Positions 56,501 through 64,000 of a stretch of DNA of 64,000 bases are shown piece after piece. Within the stretch, counting starts at the first letter, position 1; each line of letters starts with the position of its first letter. Position numbers and translations under genes: made by a program. The notes beneath the pieces are model-generated. The model made no database searches. It was not told where the DNA came from and worked only from the letters and a program-made list of their open reading frames with translations. Origin of the DNA: Sinonovacula constricta (lineage: Eukaryota > Mollusca > Bivalvia > Cardiida > Solecurtidae); assembly GCA_007844125.1 (NCBI GenBank), contig CM017571.1, positions 626,077 through 690,076 of the forward strand, given 5' to 3'.

Positions 56501-59500
56501 ACTTAAATTACAATTTAAAACTTGTGTGAATCAACTGCTAACGTATTTAACAAGGAAAATTATAGATGATAATGTGATTTATTTATTTAAAACAAAGTCT
56601 GGTTGTTATTTTCTGAGTAATTAAAGATATGAGAAGAAGATATATTTGCAGCATTCTGATCTATTTTACAAGCATATGTGACCGGCCGCAATAGCTCAAA
56701 TAGTAGAGTGTCGGCTTAAGGATCGTGAGGTTGTGGGTTCAAACCCTGGCCGGTTCAAACTAAAGACTTTAAAGTAGTAATGGTTTCCCTACTAACACTT
56801 GGGGCTAAGGGGACAGCATTATGCCTGACTCGTCGATGTCAGTATAATGGACCGGCCGGGTTCAGTCCCTGGGCACCTGATAAGTGCCGCTGTGCTATAA
56901 TGATGAAAATGGTGCTGCACAGTATCGGTAAAAATGCCGGCTCATCCCATCCCATCCCAGCAGATGTGAAGATTATTTTACCCACACATGTGAAGAATAT
57001 AGAGCCAATATTGGAAACATGTCACTCAGTAGATCTGTCTAAAGACTTGATTTGTCTGCACTATTTTTTTTCTGCTACCATTAGTTGGATTTTAAGAAAA
57101 AACAACACAACTTTACCTGACTGGTTAGTACGATGCCTTGTTGCGCATGTGCTTTGCACTTCATGACCGGCTTGATTTTACCTGAGTAATGGCCCTTAGT
57201 TAATTGGGCAGTCCGATAACTCGGTTACTTCCCTTGAATTCAAAGGGAGGCTACTCGCCGCCGAACCTCTGGGGACTAAGTAAAAAAAAAAGATGGCGGA
57301 CACGGACAAAGAAATCAACGAAGCTTGTGTAAACAACTAAGAATTAGACCATTTCAAGCTAACAGATTTAAAGAAGGACCTGGCGAATCGTCGTTTGACT
57401 GGATCCTGAAGGGAATATCAGCTAATCGAGCGAATTATCGGCGTTTACAAGCTAGATATAACTGGCAATTATGAATTGAAAAGGAGAGACCAACTCGAGA
57501 AGAATTAGTAACACTCCACCCTCCCTGAACTGGTAACAGGTCGCCCTTGATCGGTAACAGTTCGCCCTTGATCAGTAACATGTCGCCGTCGTATATAAGT
57601 GTATACGTCAAGCAAAAATGTATACTTGTTAACTGATTTATAATTATTTTGACACAATTCCGACAATTTGTATTTGTTTTCATCGGCTTCATATGCATTA
57701 TGAGTACTTCGTATATAAGTGTACCATTTCCACGCGTTAAATGAAGGGGGAAAATGATGTCAAGTAAAGTTTATACTTTATTTAATTTGTTATATAGTGT
57801 ATAATATATATAATATTTTATAGATATGCATACAAATACAATTAGTTGGTTGCCGTCTTAGTCGACTTCTTCATACTGTATTGCGTACGTTGCGAGATTG
57901 AATCACTGACTAGTCTATTAATTGCAAGCACTTATATACGTCTATGACGGCAAGCATCAGTTACGATCATGGTGACTAATTATCAATCAAGATTAGTGCT
58001 GACGCTATCATAACAATAATGACTAGGCAAAAATCAATTAACAATCACACACTGACCAATTTATTAGTTTTATTTTTCATATACGTCTATGTCGGTAAAC
58101 ATTAATTAAGATCACACTGACTAATTATCAGTGATTAGTGCGAATGGTATCATCACAATAATGTCTGTAGGCAAACACCAATTAACGTTCACGCTTTTAT
58201 GTGCAATTATAAGATGACTGCATACTCAGGTCATCTTGAGTATGACAACCTTATTAAAGCATTTGCAACAAAATATGTATGCAACTAAGTAACATTAAAA
58301 TCCTTGCAACAGCGGAATTTTATTTAAATATTTATTATGAAATAAATAAACCACGTACACAGTATAATTATCTTATTTTAGGTTGCAACATTGCATTTAA
58401 ATCAAGGAACAGTGACAGCTTGTATATTGTACTGGGAGGATCAGATTTTTTTCTTTGGTTAAAACAATTTTAAAATATAAAAAATAAAAATATAATAATT
58501 TACGATGCTAATAATACGATGTTAATTATAATAAAGAATAAGGAGACAAAAGAAGCATACATTTAATGTGAATGGTGTCAAAATAATAAAAAAATAAGTT
58601 TACATTCTTTTCACTTAATTTCTTAAAGATTTTTAAGAGCGAAGGGTGGCGTATACACTTATATCAGAAGAGCTCATAATGTATATTAAGGCGAGCTGTT
58701 ACCAATCAAGGGCGAACTGTTACCAAGGGTAATGCATCGCAGTCGCTTGTTTTGAGGAAATCGATGCTATGAAACAGTTCTGTTTTCGACCACCTTCCCG
58801 CTATAAACATCTTTACATATTCAGCAATATTTCGGCGATTTCCATTTTGGTTTTGTTTCTTTCTTTAATTAACTTTCCATGTCACTCGATGTGTGTGTTA
58901 TACACGCTGATAAAATTTCTACTTATACCCCGGAAGTTTTAATGCGCATGCGCATTCGGAGAGTACTCAAGGGCAGACAACTTAGTTATCGGACTGCCCA
59001 ATATATTCGAGTACAGTTACAATTGCAAGGAGGTATCTGAGAGAACACATTATCTTTACTGATCATTCTTTTTGATTGTCGAGACCCTCTCATCCTTCAA
59101 TCCATCTTTATTTGAACCAAGGTTAGGATGATTAATTTACTTTACAAGTTCTTTTTGTTCTCTTTAGATAATTAAGAGATTTTATATGAGATATGAGAAT
59201 TATTCATCAGTATCATAATGGGGTACATTGGTAAAATGGAAATCGTCTCCATTGTTACTTAATGTCTGAGGTATTCCAAACAGTAGGTAGGTCCATTTAA
59301 TTGGTATTCTTGGACTTAATTGTCTGATTTTTGTAGATATTGTAACTACAAACAGTGAAACTTCTTACTTATGCATAAACATAAGCTTAAAAGTCATTTA
59401 AATACTTACAGAAATGTTATTTATAAAGTCAACATGCACTCCAAAGAGCACAAGCATAAAAAACAAGTAAAACAAATGAAAGGACCTACTTGCATTTAGG

Positions 59501-62500
59501 GATTATTCAGGGGAGACTATTCATTAATGTCTCATTATAATTGTCATTCCTGTCAAATTGTTTCTTTGTTTTTTTATTTTGATTTGGAAGCACTTAAAGT
59601 TGCAGTTGAGCAGAGAGAGCTGCTTATCTGTTTTACTATTCTAAACATAACTTTTGGCTTGCTAGGCACATATTTGTAAGGCTTATGAAAATAGTGTAAA
59701 TCCAGATCAGCCAGATCCCTGCCAGGAGCTATCTGATCAGGATCTCTCTATTTGCTGCTGACAGTGGTACCCGTGGTCAAGCGGTTAGAGTTGCTGACTT
59801 GTAACTCCTAAGCGCCTCACCGTGTGGCTTCAAGTTACGGGCAGGGCAAGAACTTTCATGTGGGTAGGTTTTTCGGCTGTCCTATGGTGCGCCGGTGGTT
59901 CAACCTAGGCATAACTCTGGGGTATTCCTCCACCAAGAATTAGCTGGACATCGCCAATATGACCATAAATGTGTCGGTGCAATGTAACAATAAACAAACA
60001 AAAAACAAACATACATTTGCTGCTGAGTCTAAAGCAATAGTTCTTGTTTCGCTTGCATGGTAGTTTTATGCAGAAAGATTTTGTATTGCCTATAAAAACA
60101 ATTAAGCAAGCTAAGTGTTATGAATCACATTGATTTGGAATGGTCCACAGTAGGAAGCCGTCCAGTAGTGTTTTTGTTGGCAAGTTTTGGGGATTATTGT
60201 TCATCTGTAAATTACCCCGAAGGCATTAAATAAACATGATGCAACTAGGAAACACATTACACAAAGACCTTCATAACTTTCTGATGTTGTTTTTACCAGG
60301 ACCTGATTGATTTACCGAATCAATATATATTAGCACAATAAAAATGTATCTGATGGATTTTGGTGGTGTTGTTTTTTGTAGGTATATTTCCCAGCTTGAG
60401 GTGAACAATGCTCAGTATTTGGCAACAGTTAGTGATCTCAAAGAGGTAACTGCTTTAGTTCCTTATTACTTAAAGTTTTATGTATTATTAAAGTAAATAT
60501 ATAAAAAGTTCATTTCTACACAGGTAAAAATAGGGTCTCAGTTTGATGTATAACAAATTCATGTATTTACCTTTTATCACTATGTCATGACGTGTCCAAT
60601 AGGTCATCTGGGAAGTTGTTTCGCCCAGAGTAGGCAAATAATTTTAATAAATTTTCATTAGATAATTAATCGATGGTATTCTTTATAAAATACTCTTTTA
60701 TCAGTCCTATCTGGTGTTGTATTTTGTTCTCTGCCGTATATCTGCCAAAGGAAACAAGAAGCTGAATACATAAAAACAATAAAATTTGTCCCAATTTTTG
60801 GTCTTAAAGAATATTTTTAGTTATAAAAATTTCCCTTTCCACAGACTTTGATAGAATTTAATGTGTACCCGAGACAAGTAATGTCAACTGTGGCAGTACC
60901 TGAAGTTGACGTTAACTTGTCAGGGGTGAACATTCCATACTACCACCCTTTATGGGATGTGATATTTTATTTTATTTTACCGAACATCACATTCAAAAAC
61001 ATTTTTGGAGAGAGTAAACAACAGTAAGTAACATCGACAGGTCCACACAACCTTTAAAGAAGAAACATTTTTTCATTTAATCAACTCAAATCTACCAGAC
61101 CTGGTAGCAATGTCGTTAGAGTGTCTGCTCCAGGTGTGGGAGGCCCCCAGGTTACGTCGCTATTTGGTAGTGGTATAGCCTCCTTAGTAACGCTCAGGCA
61201 GATATAAGGCTAGTTCCCAGACCAGTTAGCTAGTTAGGATAATGTGACTGGGTGTGGGTATCCTGCCAGGTGTTTACAGCATGCTATACACAGTGAAGGC
61301 AGCACTATATATACTTCAAGTGTACATCATCTCCAGATATCTGAAATATATTTATGGTGTGACGATAAACCCAATAAACAAACAAAGCAACAAAGATTAA
61401 TGTATAAAACATTAAATCCAGCTGCAAATAAACAGTTCCTGTATTCTGTGAGATCTTCTTCCGAAATCATTAATCATCCCTAGCAGCCTCTCTTCCCAGC
61501 TTGCTCCTATCTTGGCATTTATAATTTTCAATACTAATTCATAAGTACTCTACCAATATTAAACTTGACTTATGTTAGATTGAATTTTATTTTGATTGAA
61601 AAGAAACCAATAAGCAGGATAAGTTATTGCATTCTTTTGAGACTTTTTTTGTCTTGCAAACAGCCCGCATATTTGCTTTTCCTATGAATATATGCCAGAG
61701 TAGATCAATAATGATATCTAAGCTGACAAAACAATAAAAAAATGTTTGGTTAATTGATGTATAACAGCTGGCAATTCAGTCCTTATTGTTGTATGTAATA
61801 AACAAATCAGGTGTTCTAATTATAAATTCATGGAACCTCAGTATGCAAGCATGTAACCAGTTGCTATATTACGTTATTGGCTGCCGTGAATAGTTTAAGG
61901 GAATTTCCCAGGTTGAACGCTTGCATAGTGGATGTGGATACAGTTAATAGTTCATACACAACTGAAATAATGGAAAAAAGGCAAAAAAGTAAACGATCTT
62001 ACTATTCTTACCACCATGACACTGCCTTTTACCTGATCACCACTATTTAACGCATCTTAACTGGTAACAGGTGTGAATGTTAAGATGTGAACAATAACCA
62101 TTTAAGCAAGAAACAGTATGGCCTTCGTCGTTTTTTGTTATATGATTTCAGTTTTGTCAAAACAAATTTGTTAAAGCTTTCTTTGGAAAAGAATTTTATT
62201 TTGTTTACCAAATGTTAAAATGCTAAAAATACATTGGAACAGTTGGTAACTATCCGAATCAAATTTTTGTTAACATCCCTACAATAAAGATTTCTGTTTT
62301 GTATAATATAGTAATAACTTTGCTAGGTTTTTTTCCTTTTTTCAGCGATTAGGCATGGTAATGTTACGTAACAAACACAGGGCAAAGAGAGGAACATCCA
62401 GAGGTATGTGTTAATATGTTTCTTTTCTGATATCCCTTTGTACGTTGTGAGGTGTACGGCATCAACTTTTTGAATGTGAGCACGCTAGAAGCAACAATTT

Positions 62501-63872
62501 TTATCCAATCTTTACCAAAATTGGTTAGAATGTTTGTCCGCATAAAATCTTGGATGAGTTTGCAACTGGTCGACGTTGGGTTAAAAATTGGTGAACAAGG
62601 TCAAATCCTAGAAAATATTGTGAACACCCAGGAGGCCACACTTATAGTCCAGTCTTCACCCAAAGTTTCTTAAGTAAATAACTCTTAATTACTTCTGGAG
62701 CTCTAGTTTTCAATTCTGTTAATTGTCCTGTTTTTCTATCTTAAAACTTATTTTCTTTCTTTAGCTTAATGTTAGGCCAACAATTTTTCAGTTATCCTGA
62801 GGCATGAAGATGATATAATGCTGCCTGTATTGTGATAGTATGCTTTAAACTTGTGACATGATACACCCAGTTGTATAGTACCATTTTCCTAACACAAGGC
62901 CTATCAGCGTTGAAACTGTTTATTTAACTGACCAAAAGAGCCATGTTACTAAACTTCATTTAGATTTTGGTTGATCACTGTCAATGATATAACCTATAGA
63001 GGAGGTCTTCCAGCTGATTTGATGCAATGTTTTCTGCCAGGTATTTTGTTAGTGGTCTTCCTCACGCAATAATATACGGCCACAATAGCTCAAGCGGTAG
63101 AACGTCAGCTTGCGAATCTGGAGGTCAAAGGGTTAAACGGGTTAAACCAAAGACTTTAAAGTTGGTAGTAGTGGCTTCCCTCCTAACGCTCAGGGCTAAG
63201 GGGACAGCATTACGCCTGACTTGTCGGTGTCAGTATAATGGACCAGCTAGGTTCAGTCCCTGGGCACCTCATAACTGCCCCTGTGCTATAATGTCGCTGC
63301 ACAGTATCGGCAAAAATGCTGGCTAATCCCATTCCATCCCAGCAGATGTGAAGATTATTTTACCGGCAGATGTGAAGAACATGGAGCCAATAAAATGAAA
63401 GCATTACGCCTGACTCGTCGGTGTCATAATGGACCGGCCGGGTTCAGTCCCTGGATGCCTCATAAGTGCCTCTGTGCTATAATGATAGAAATGTCTCTGC
63501 ACAATATTGGCAAAATGCCGGCAAATTCCATCCTATCCAAAGCAATAATAGCTGGATATCTGGAACATGACCATATTTGTCTTTATGTGATGTGACCTGA
63601 AAAAATAACAAAAAACCCTAGGACTTATGTACTGGTATATTGAGCCATTATGCTGTAGCTTCCTTTAGCCCAAACTAGCATAAATCTGTGTAATTCTGTA
63701 TACATCTCAGACAAGCGACTTACAAATATTTTCAGATTCTGGTAGTGCTGTGGAAATTAATGGCGCATCTAGTCGTAAATCTCAGTATGGTCAGGGTGAC
63801 CACCCTACTGTTGGTGGGTCGGAGATTGAAATTGAGCGATCAGGCGGGGAGAGTGACTCAGACATGTCAGAG
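44582..63872 (+). CDS. TRIM37: TRIM37 E3 ubiquitin ligase, 5' part (continues beyond window)
   Basis: Fourteen coding exons join in frame to 519 codons: 44582-44650, 45771-45872, 46114-46154, 46957-47070, 48366-48453, 49541-49666, 50562-50685, 52108-52241, 53546-53737, 54673-54749, 56228-56458, 60382-60445, 62346-62403 and 63736-63872. The RING (residues 31-70) reads [19 protein letters not shown] and ends MQCPHC. The B-box (about 110-143) contains [19 protein letters not shown] coiled coil covers about 145-270 ([20 protein letters not shown]). The MATH domain (about 285-443) has [18 protein letters not shown] and [15 protein letters not shown]. Domain order and these blocks are diagnostic of TRIM37, which in vertebrates ubiquitinates chromatin, peroxisomal and centriolar substrates. 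After MATH the acidic Ser-rich tail begins (ESDSDMSE). The gene is cut by the window end; human TRIM37 is 964 residues. Residues 1-23 ([15 protein letters not shown]...) are lineage-specific. Confidence 0.96.
46305..46400 (+). mobile_element. SINE family B tail fragment
   Basis: GGTCTTCCTCCACCAAAAAAG and AGCTGAACATCACTACAATG followed by GATGTATCTG match the 3' part of the family only. Confidence 0.5.
46552..46745 (+). mobile_element. tRNA-derived SINE, family B
   Basis: CAGCCCCTCACTGCATGGGT with TTCAAGCCCCGG, then the GTTGGGTGGTTTTCCATCTA and ATTAGCTGGACGTCACCC blocks. The front of the head is lost. TRIM37 intron 3. Confidence 0.75.
46780..46930 (+). mobile_element. SINE family A tail remnant
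   Basis: GGATAATGTGACTGGGTATC and GTGAAGGCAACACTTTATTT identify a headless, diverged copy just upstream of TRIM37 exon 4. Confidence 0.6.
47711..48030 (+). mobile_element. tRNA-derived SINE, family A
   Basis: Head CCGAACCTGGTAGCGCAATA, full body and AACAACCAAACAAACAAAC tail. TRIM37 intron 4. Confidence 0.88.
48625..48860 (+). mobile_element. tRNA-derived SINE, family B, followed by a family A remnant
   Basis: GCCCCTCACCATGTGGGTCT with TGAGTCCCAG, then CACCGTTGGTTCCACCTAG and TTAGCTGGATGTAGCC and a TACGATGTAACA tail. A SINE A remnant follows at about 48890-49040 (GGTAGTGGTATAGCTTC, CAGTGAAGGCACTG). Confidence 0.75.
49318..49500 (+). mobile_element. tRNA-derived SINE-like fragment (family B related)
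   Basis: GAGACTTGTAACGTCTCTTG head and GGGGTCCTCCTCCACCAA-type tail, highly diverged, ending about 40 bp before TRIM37 exon 6. Confidence 0.5.
49688..49802 (+). mobile_element. tRNA-derived SINE, family A (3'-truncated)
   Basis: Starts 21 bp after TRIM37 exon 6 with CCTGGTAGCGCAATCGGTAG and stops after TCAAAGTCG. Confidence 0.8.
49880..50150 (+). mobile_element. tRNA-derived SINE, family C
   Basis: Family C: head GCCACAATAGCTCAGGTGGT with a GGTCAATACC B-box position, then AAAGACTTTAAAGTTGGTAG, GGGGACAGCATAAGGCCTGA, TCAGTATAATGGACC and CAGTATCGGCAAAAATGCCG. Other copies are at 56683, 63078 and, partial, 63400. Confidence 0.85.
50785..50960 (+). mobile_element. SINE family A remnant
   Basis: GAGCTGGTATTGCAGTTGGT head with TTTGATCCCAGACC B box. 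The body is mostly lost. About 100 bp after TRIM37 exon 7. Confidence 0.65.
51590..52085 (-). mobile_element. Dispersed element, family G (copy 2)
   Basis: Inverse of 22570-22920: TGCCATCAAAGATGGCTGCC and AGGGATCTTCACTGATG near the right end and CATGTGATGTCATATGCAC near the left. It ends about 20 bp before the acceptor of TRIM37 exon 8. Confidence 0.65.
52805..52880 (+). mobile_element. SINE family B fragment
   Basis: AACCTGCAGTGCACCGGTGG and TCTACCCAGACATAAGTC identify a body fragment only. Confidence 0.6.
52878..53490 (+). repeat. Tandem ~140-150-bp repeat element, copy array 1
   Basis: Several consecutive diverged units carry the order GAGGCYACATTTATGGCC, CAATCTTCACTAAACTTGG, GCATGAAATCTTGGATGAG, a TAGGTCACTAGGTCA block, and GTGAACACCCTAGA. 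It closes with AGCACTAGATGCC and TTATGGCCCTAG. Such arrays are common in bivalve genomes and have been linked to Helitron-like non-autonomous elements; that link is not shown here. Confidence 0.75.
53790..54215 (+). repeat. Tandem ~140-150-bp repeat element, copy array 2
   Basis: Same unit as 52878-53490, in the next TRIM37 intron. It ends GCCATCATGGCCCTCTTGTT, which looks like the native right end of the element. Confidence 0.75.
54440..54640 (+). mobile_element. Dispersed repeat, family E (copy 2)
   Basis: GCACCCCAGTCGGTCCTTTT, GCCGACTGACCGTTCC and GGCGGTTACTGATGGG match the family E blocks at 7825-8110. Ends shortly before TRIM37 exon 10. Confidence 0.6.
55430..55545 (+). mobile_element. 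TIR element family T1, left-end fragment
   Basis: ATTAAAGGCAGTATCTAACA and GTTTGCCTATATCAGATACA match the family's left end. It is cut off by a SINE A insertion at 55546. Confidence 0.65.
55546..55770 (+). mobile_element. tRNA-derived SINE, family A (5'- and 3'-shortened)
   Basis: Starts at GTACGGGAGGCCCCGGTTTC, has the central body, loses the segment after GGCAGCACTATG and ends AACAAACAAACATTC. Confidence 0.8.
55840..55945 (+). mobile_element. SINE family B body fragment
   Basis: GACCTTGGTTCTCCTCAGAC and AAATAGCTGGACATCTCC match the 3' half of family B. Confidence 0.5.
56020..56190 (+). mobile_element. tRNA-derived SINE, family B
   Basis: TTTCGAGCCCCAGTTGGGGT B-box region, then GGTGGTTCTACCAGGACATA and GTCTTCCTCTACCAATAATA. 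It ends about 40 bp upstream of TRIM37 exon 11. Confidence 0.65.
56683..56960 (+). mobile_element. tRNA-derived SINE, family C
   Basis: CCGGCCGCAATAGCTCAAAT head, GGTTCAAACCC B box, full body and a GCCGGCTCATCCCATCCCAT end. Confidence 0.88.
57293..57508 (+). pseudogene. Broken SAP-like reading frame carried by the outer transposon
   Basis: From an ATG ([15 protein letters not shown]) one frame runs to position 57508 with two internal stops (TAA, TGA). Around and between them it reads [22 protein letters not shown], then REYQLIERI, the shape of a SAP DNA-binding motif (LxxLKxxLxxRxLxxxGxKxxLIxRI). It is probably the 5' coding part of a mobile element's own gene, now dead. Confidence 0.55.
57533..58721. 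mobile_element. Inner nested TIR element
   Basis: The left end carries GGTAACAGGTCGCCCTTGAT and GGTAACAGTTCGCCCTTGAT in tandem. The right end carries their inverse, ATCAAGGGCGAACTGTTACC, preceded by GGCGAGCTGTTACC. Further inverted blocks (GTATATAAGTGTATACG against CGTATACACTTATAT) lie inside. The roughly 1.19-kb AT-rich body has no transposase. It interrupts the outer element just after the SAP-like frame. Confidence 0.78.
59225..59535 (+). repeat. Dispersed repeat, family H (copy 2)
   Basis: Same blocks as 40100-40470, with a short deletion near CTACTTGCATTTAGG. Confidence 0.7.
59763..60008 (+). mobile_element. tRNA-derived SINE, family B (best full copy)
   Basis: GTGGTCAAGCGGTTAGAGTT head, CTGACTTGTAACTCCTAAGC, GCTTCAAGTTACGG B-box position, GGTGGTTCAACCTAGGCAT, AATTAGCTGGACATCGCC and a GTGCAATGTAACA tail running into AAACAAACAAAA. 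Confidence 0.85.
60845..61023 (+). other. Unexplained open segment with splice-like borders inside a TRIM37 intron
   Basis: A pyrimidine tract and acceptor TTTCCACAG precede 59 open codons ([13 protein letters not shown]... ending GESK) and a CAACA/GTAAGT donor. Inclusion between exons 12 and 13 would shift frame and hit a stop (CAC GAT TAG). Readthrough gives QQ-stop at once. It could be an alternative terminal or poison exon, an exonised repeat, or chance. Confidence 0.35.
61097..61390 (+). mobile_element. tRNA-derived SINE, family A
   Basis: CAGACCTGGTAGCAATGTCG head, B box degraded, body with GGCAGCACTATATATACTTC and AAACCCAATAAACAAACAAA tail. Confidence 0.85.
62470..62705 (+). repeat. 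Tandem ~140-150-bp repeat element, copy array 3
   Basis: Same unit as 52878-53490 (CGCATAAAATCTTGGATGAG, GAACACCCAGGAGGCCACAC, AAGTAAATAACTCTTAATTA). TRIM37 intron 13. Confidence 0.75.
62785..62940 (-). mobile_element. SINE family A remnant (minus strand)
   Basis: The order GATATAATGCTGCCTGTATT, TAGTATGC, ACACCCAGTTGTATAG is the inverse of the family A body, heavily diverged. Confidence 0.5.
63078..63545 (+). mobile_element. tRNA-derived SINE, family C, with a partial second copy
   Basis: 63078-63350 is near full length (GGCCACAATAGCTCAAGCGG head). 63400-63545 repeats only the body (GACCGGCCGGGTTCAGTCCC, then GCAAAATGCCGGC). A 3' duplication or a second insertion would explain this. Confidence 0.8.
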
Positions 63873-64000
63873 GTAGGGAATCTTATTAAAGTAGTGTTTA
63901 AAATTTCCTTATTCTTTAGAAAGGCATTAATGTACCATAAAAAAATTACTAAGGTGCCATAAATTTTTTATCTTAGGAGTAATGTTAATTATTTTGATAT

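Larger units (their letters stand above)
57203..59002. mobile_element. DNA transposon with 19-bp perfect terminal inverted repeats (outer of a nested pair)
   Basis: Left end ATTGGGCAGTCCGATAACT and right end AGTTATCGGACTGCCCAAT are perfect inverted repeats, with further pairing (CCCTTGA) inside. Length is 1800 bp. Target duplication cannot be fixed. It contains a broken SAP-like frame at the left and another TIR element in the middle. TRIM37 intron 11. Confidence 0.85.

Overview
The window is animal nuclear DNA: AT-rich, intron-rich and crowded with decayed transposons, with no prokaryotic features. It most resembles a mollusc, probably a bivalve. The reasons are two conserved metazoan genes split by GT-AG introns, several tRNA-derived SINE families, and a secreted Met/Gly-rich protein like those reported from bivalve shell-forming tissue. 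The species cannot be named from the sequence alone.

Three genes can be rebuilt exon by exon. (1) 11573-19711, minus strand: a complete eight-exon gene with TATA box, non-coding first exon, signal peptide, long Met/Gly repeats and a furin-like RYKR site spelled across two microexons; 409 residues, apparently undescribed. (2) 32360-41112 (5' exon to about 41806), minus strand: a complete GUCD1 orthologue (PF09778 family) of 241 residues, with a WDCGLAC motif, one GC-AG intron and an upstream short ORF in a separate 5' exon. (3) 44582 to beyond the window end, plus strand: the 5' part of TRIM37 (RING, B-box, coiled coil, MATH), 14 exons and 519 codons, all joining in frame. GUCD1 and TRIM37 are head to head, about 2.8 kb apart.

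By region: 1-364 holds 23-bp tandem repeats; 365-11500 is gene-poor with a dead LINE, SINEs, a MITE and an (AT)n tract; 11573-19711 is the Met/Gly gene; 19.9-29.2 kb is repeat-rich intergenic DNA; 29.26-30.69 kb is a 22-bp minisatellite; 31-32.1 kb holds TIR elements; 32.36-41.8 kb is GUCD1, with a TA-flanked inverted-repeat element and a MITE in its introns; 41.8-44.6 kb is the divergent intergenic region; 44.6-64 kb is TRIM37, whose introns carry many SINEs, tandem-repeat elements and a nested pair of DNA transposons with a broken SAP-like reading frame.

The genes show no sign of working together in one pathway; their closeness is positional. Most of the remaining structure is at least five TIR families and three or more SINE families. 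The strongest candidate for something new is the Met/Gly-rich secreted protein and its microexon-encoded processing site.
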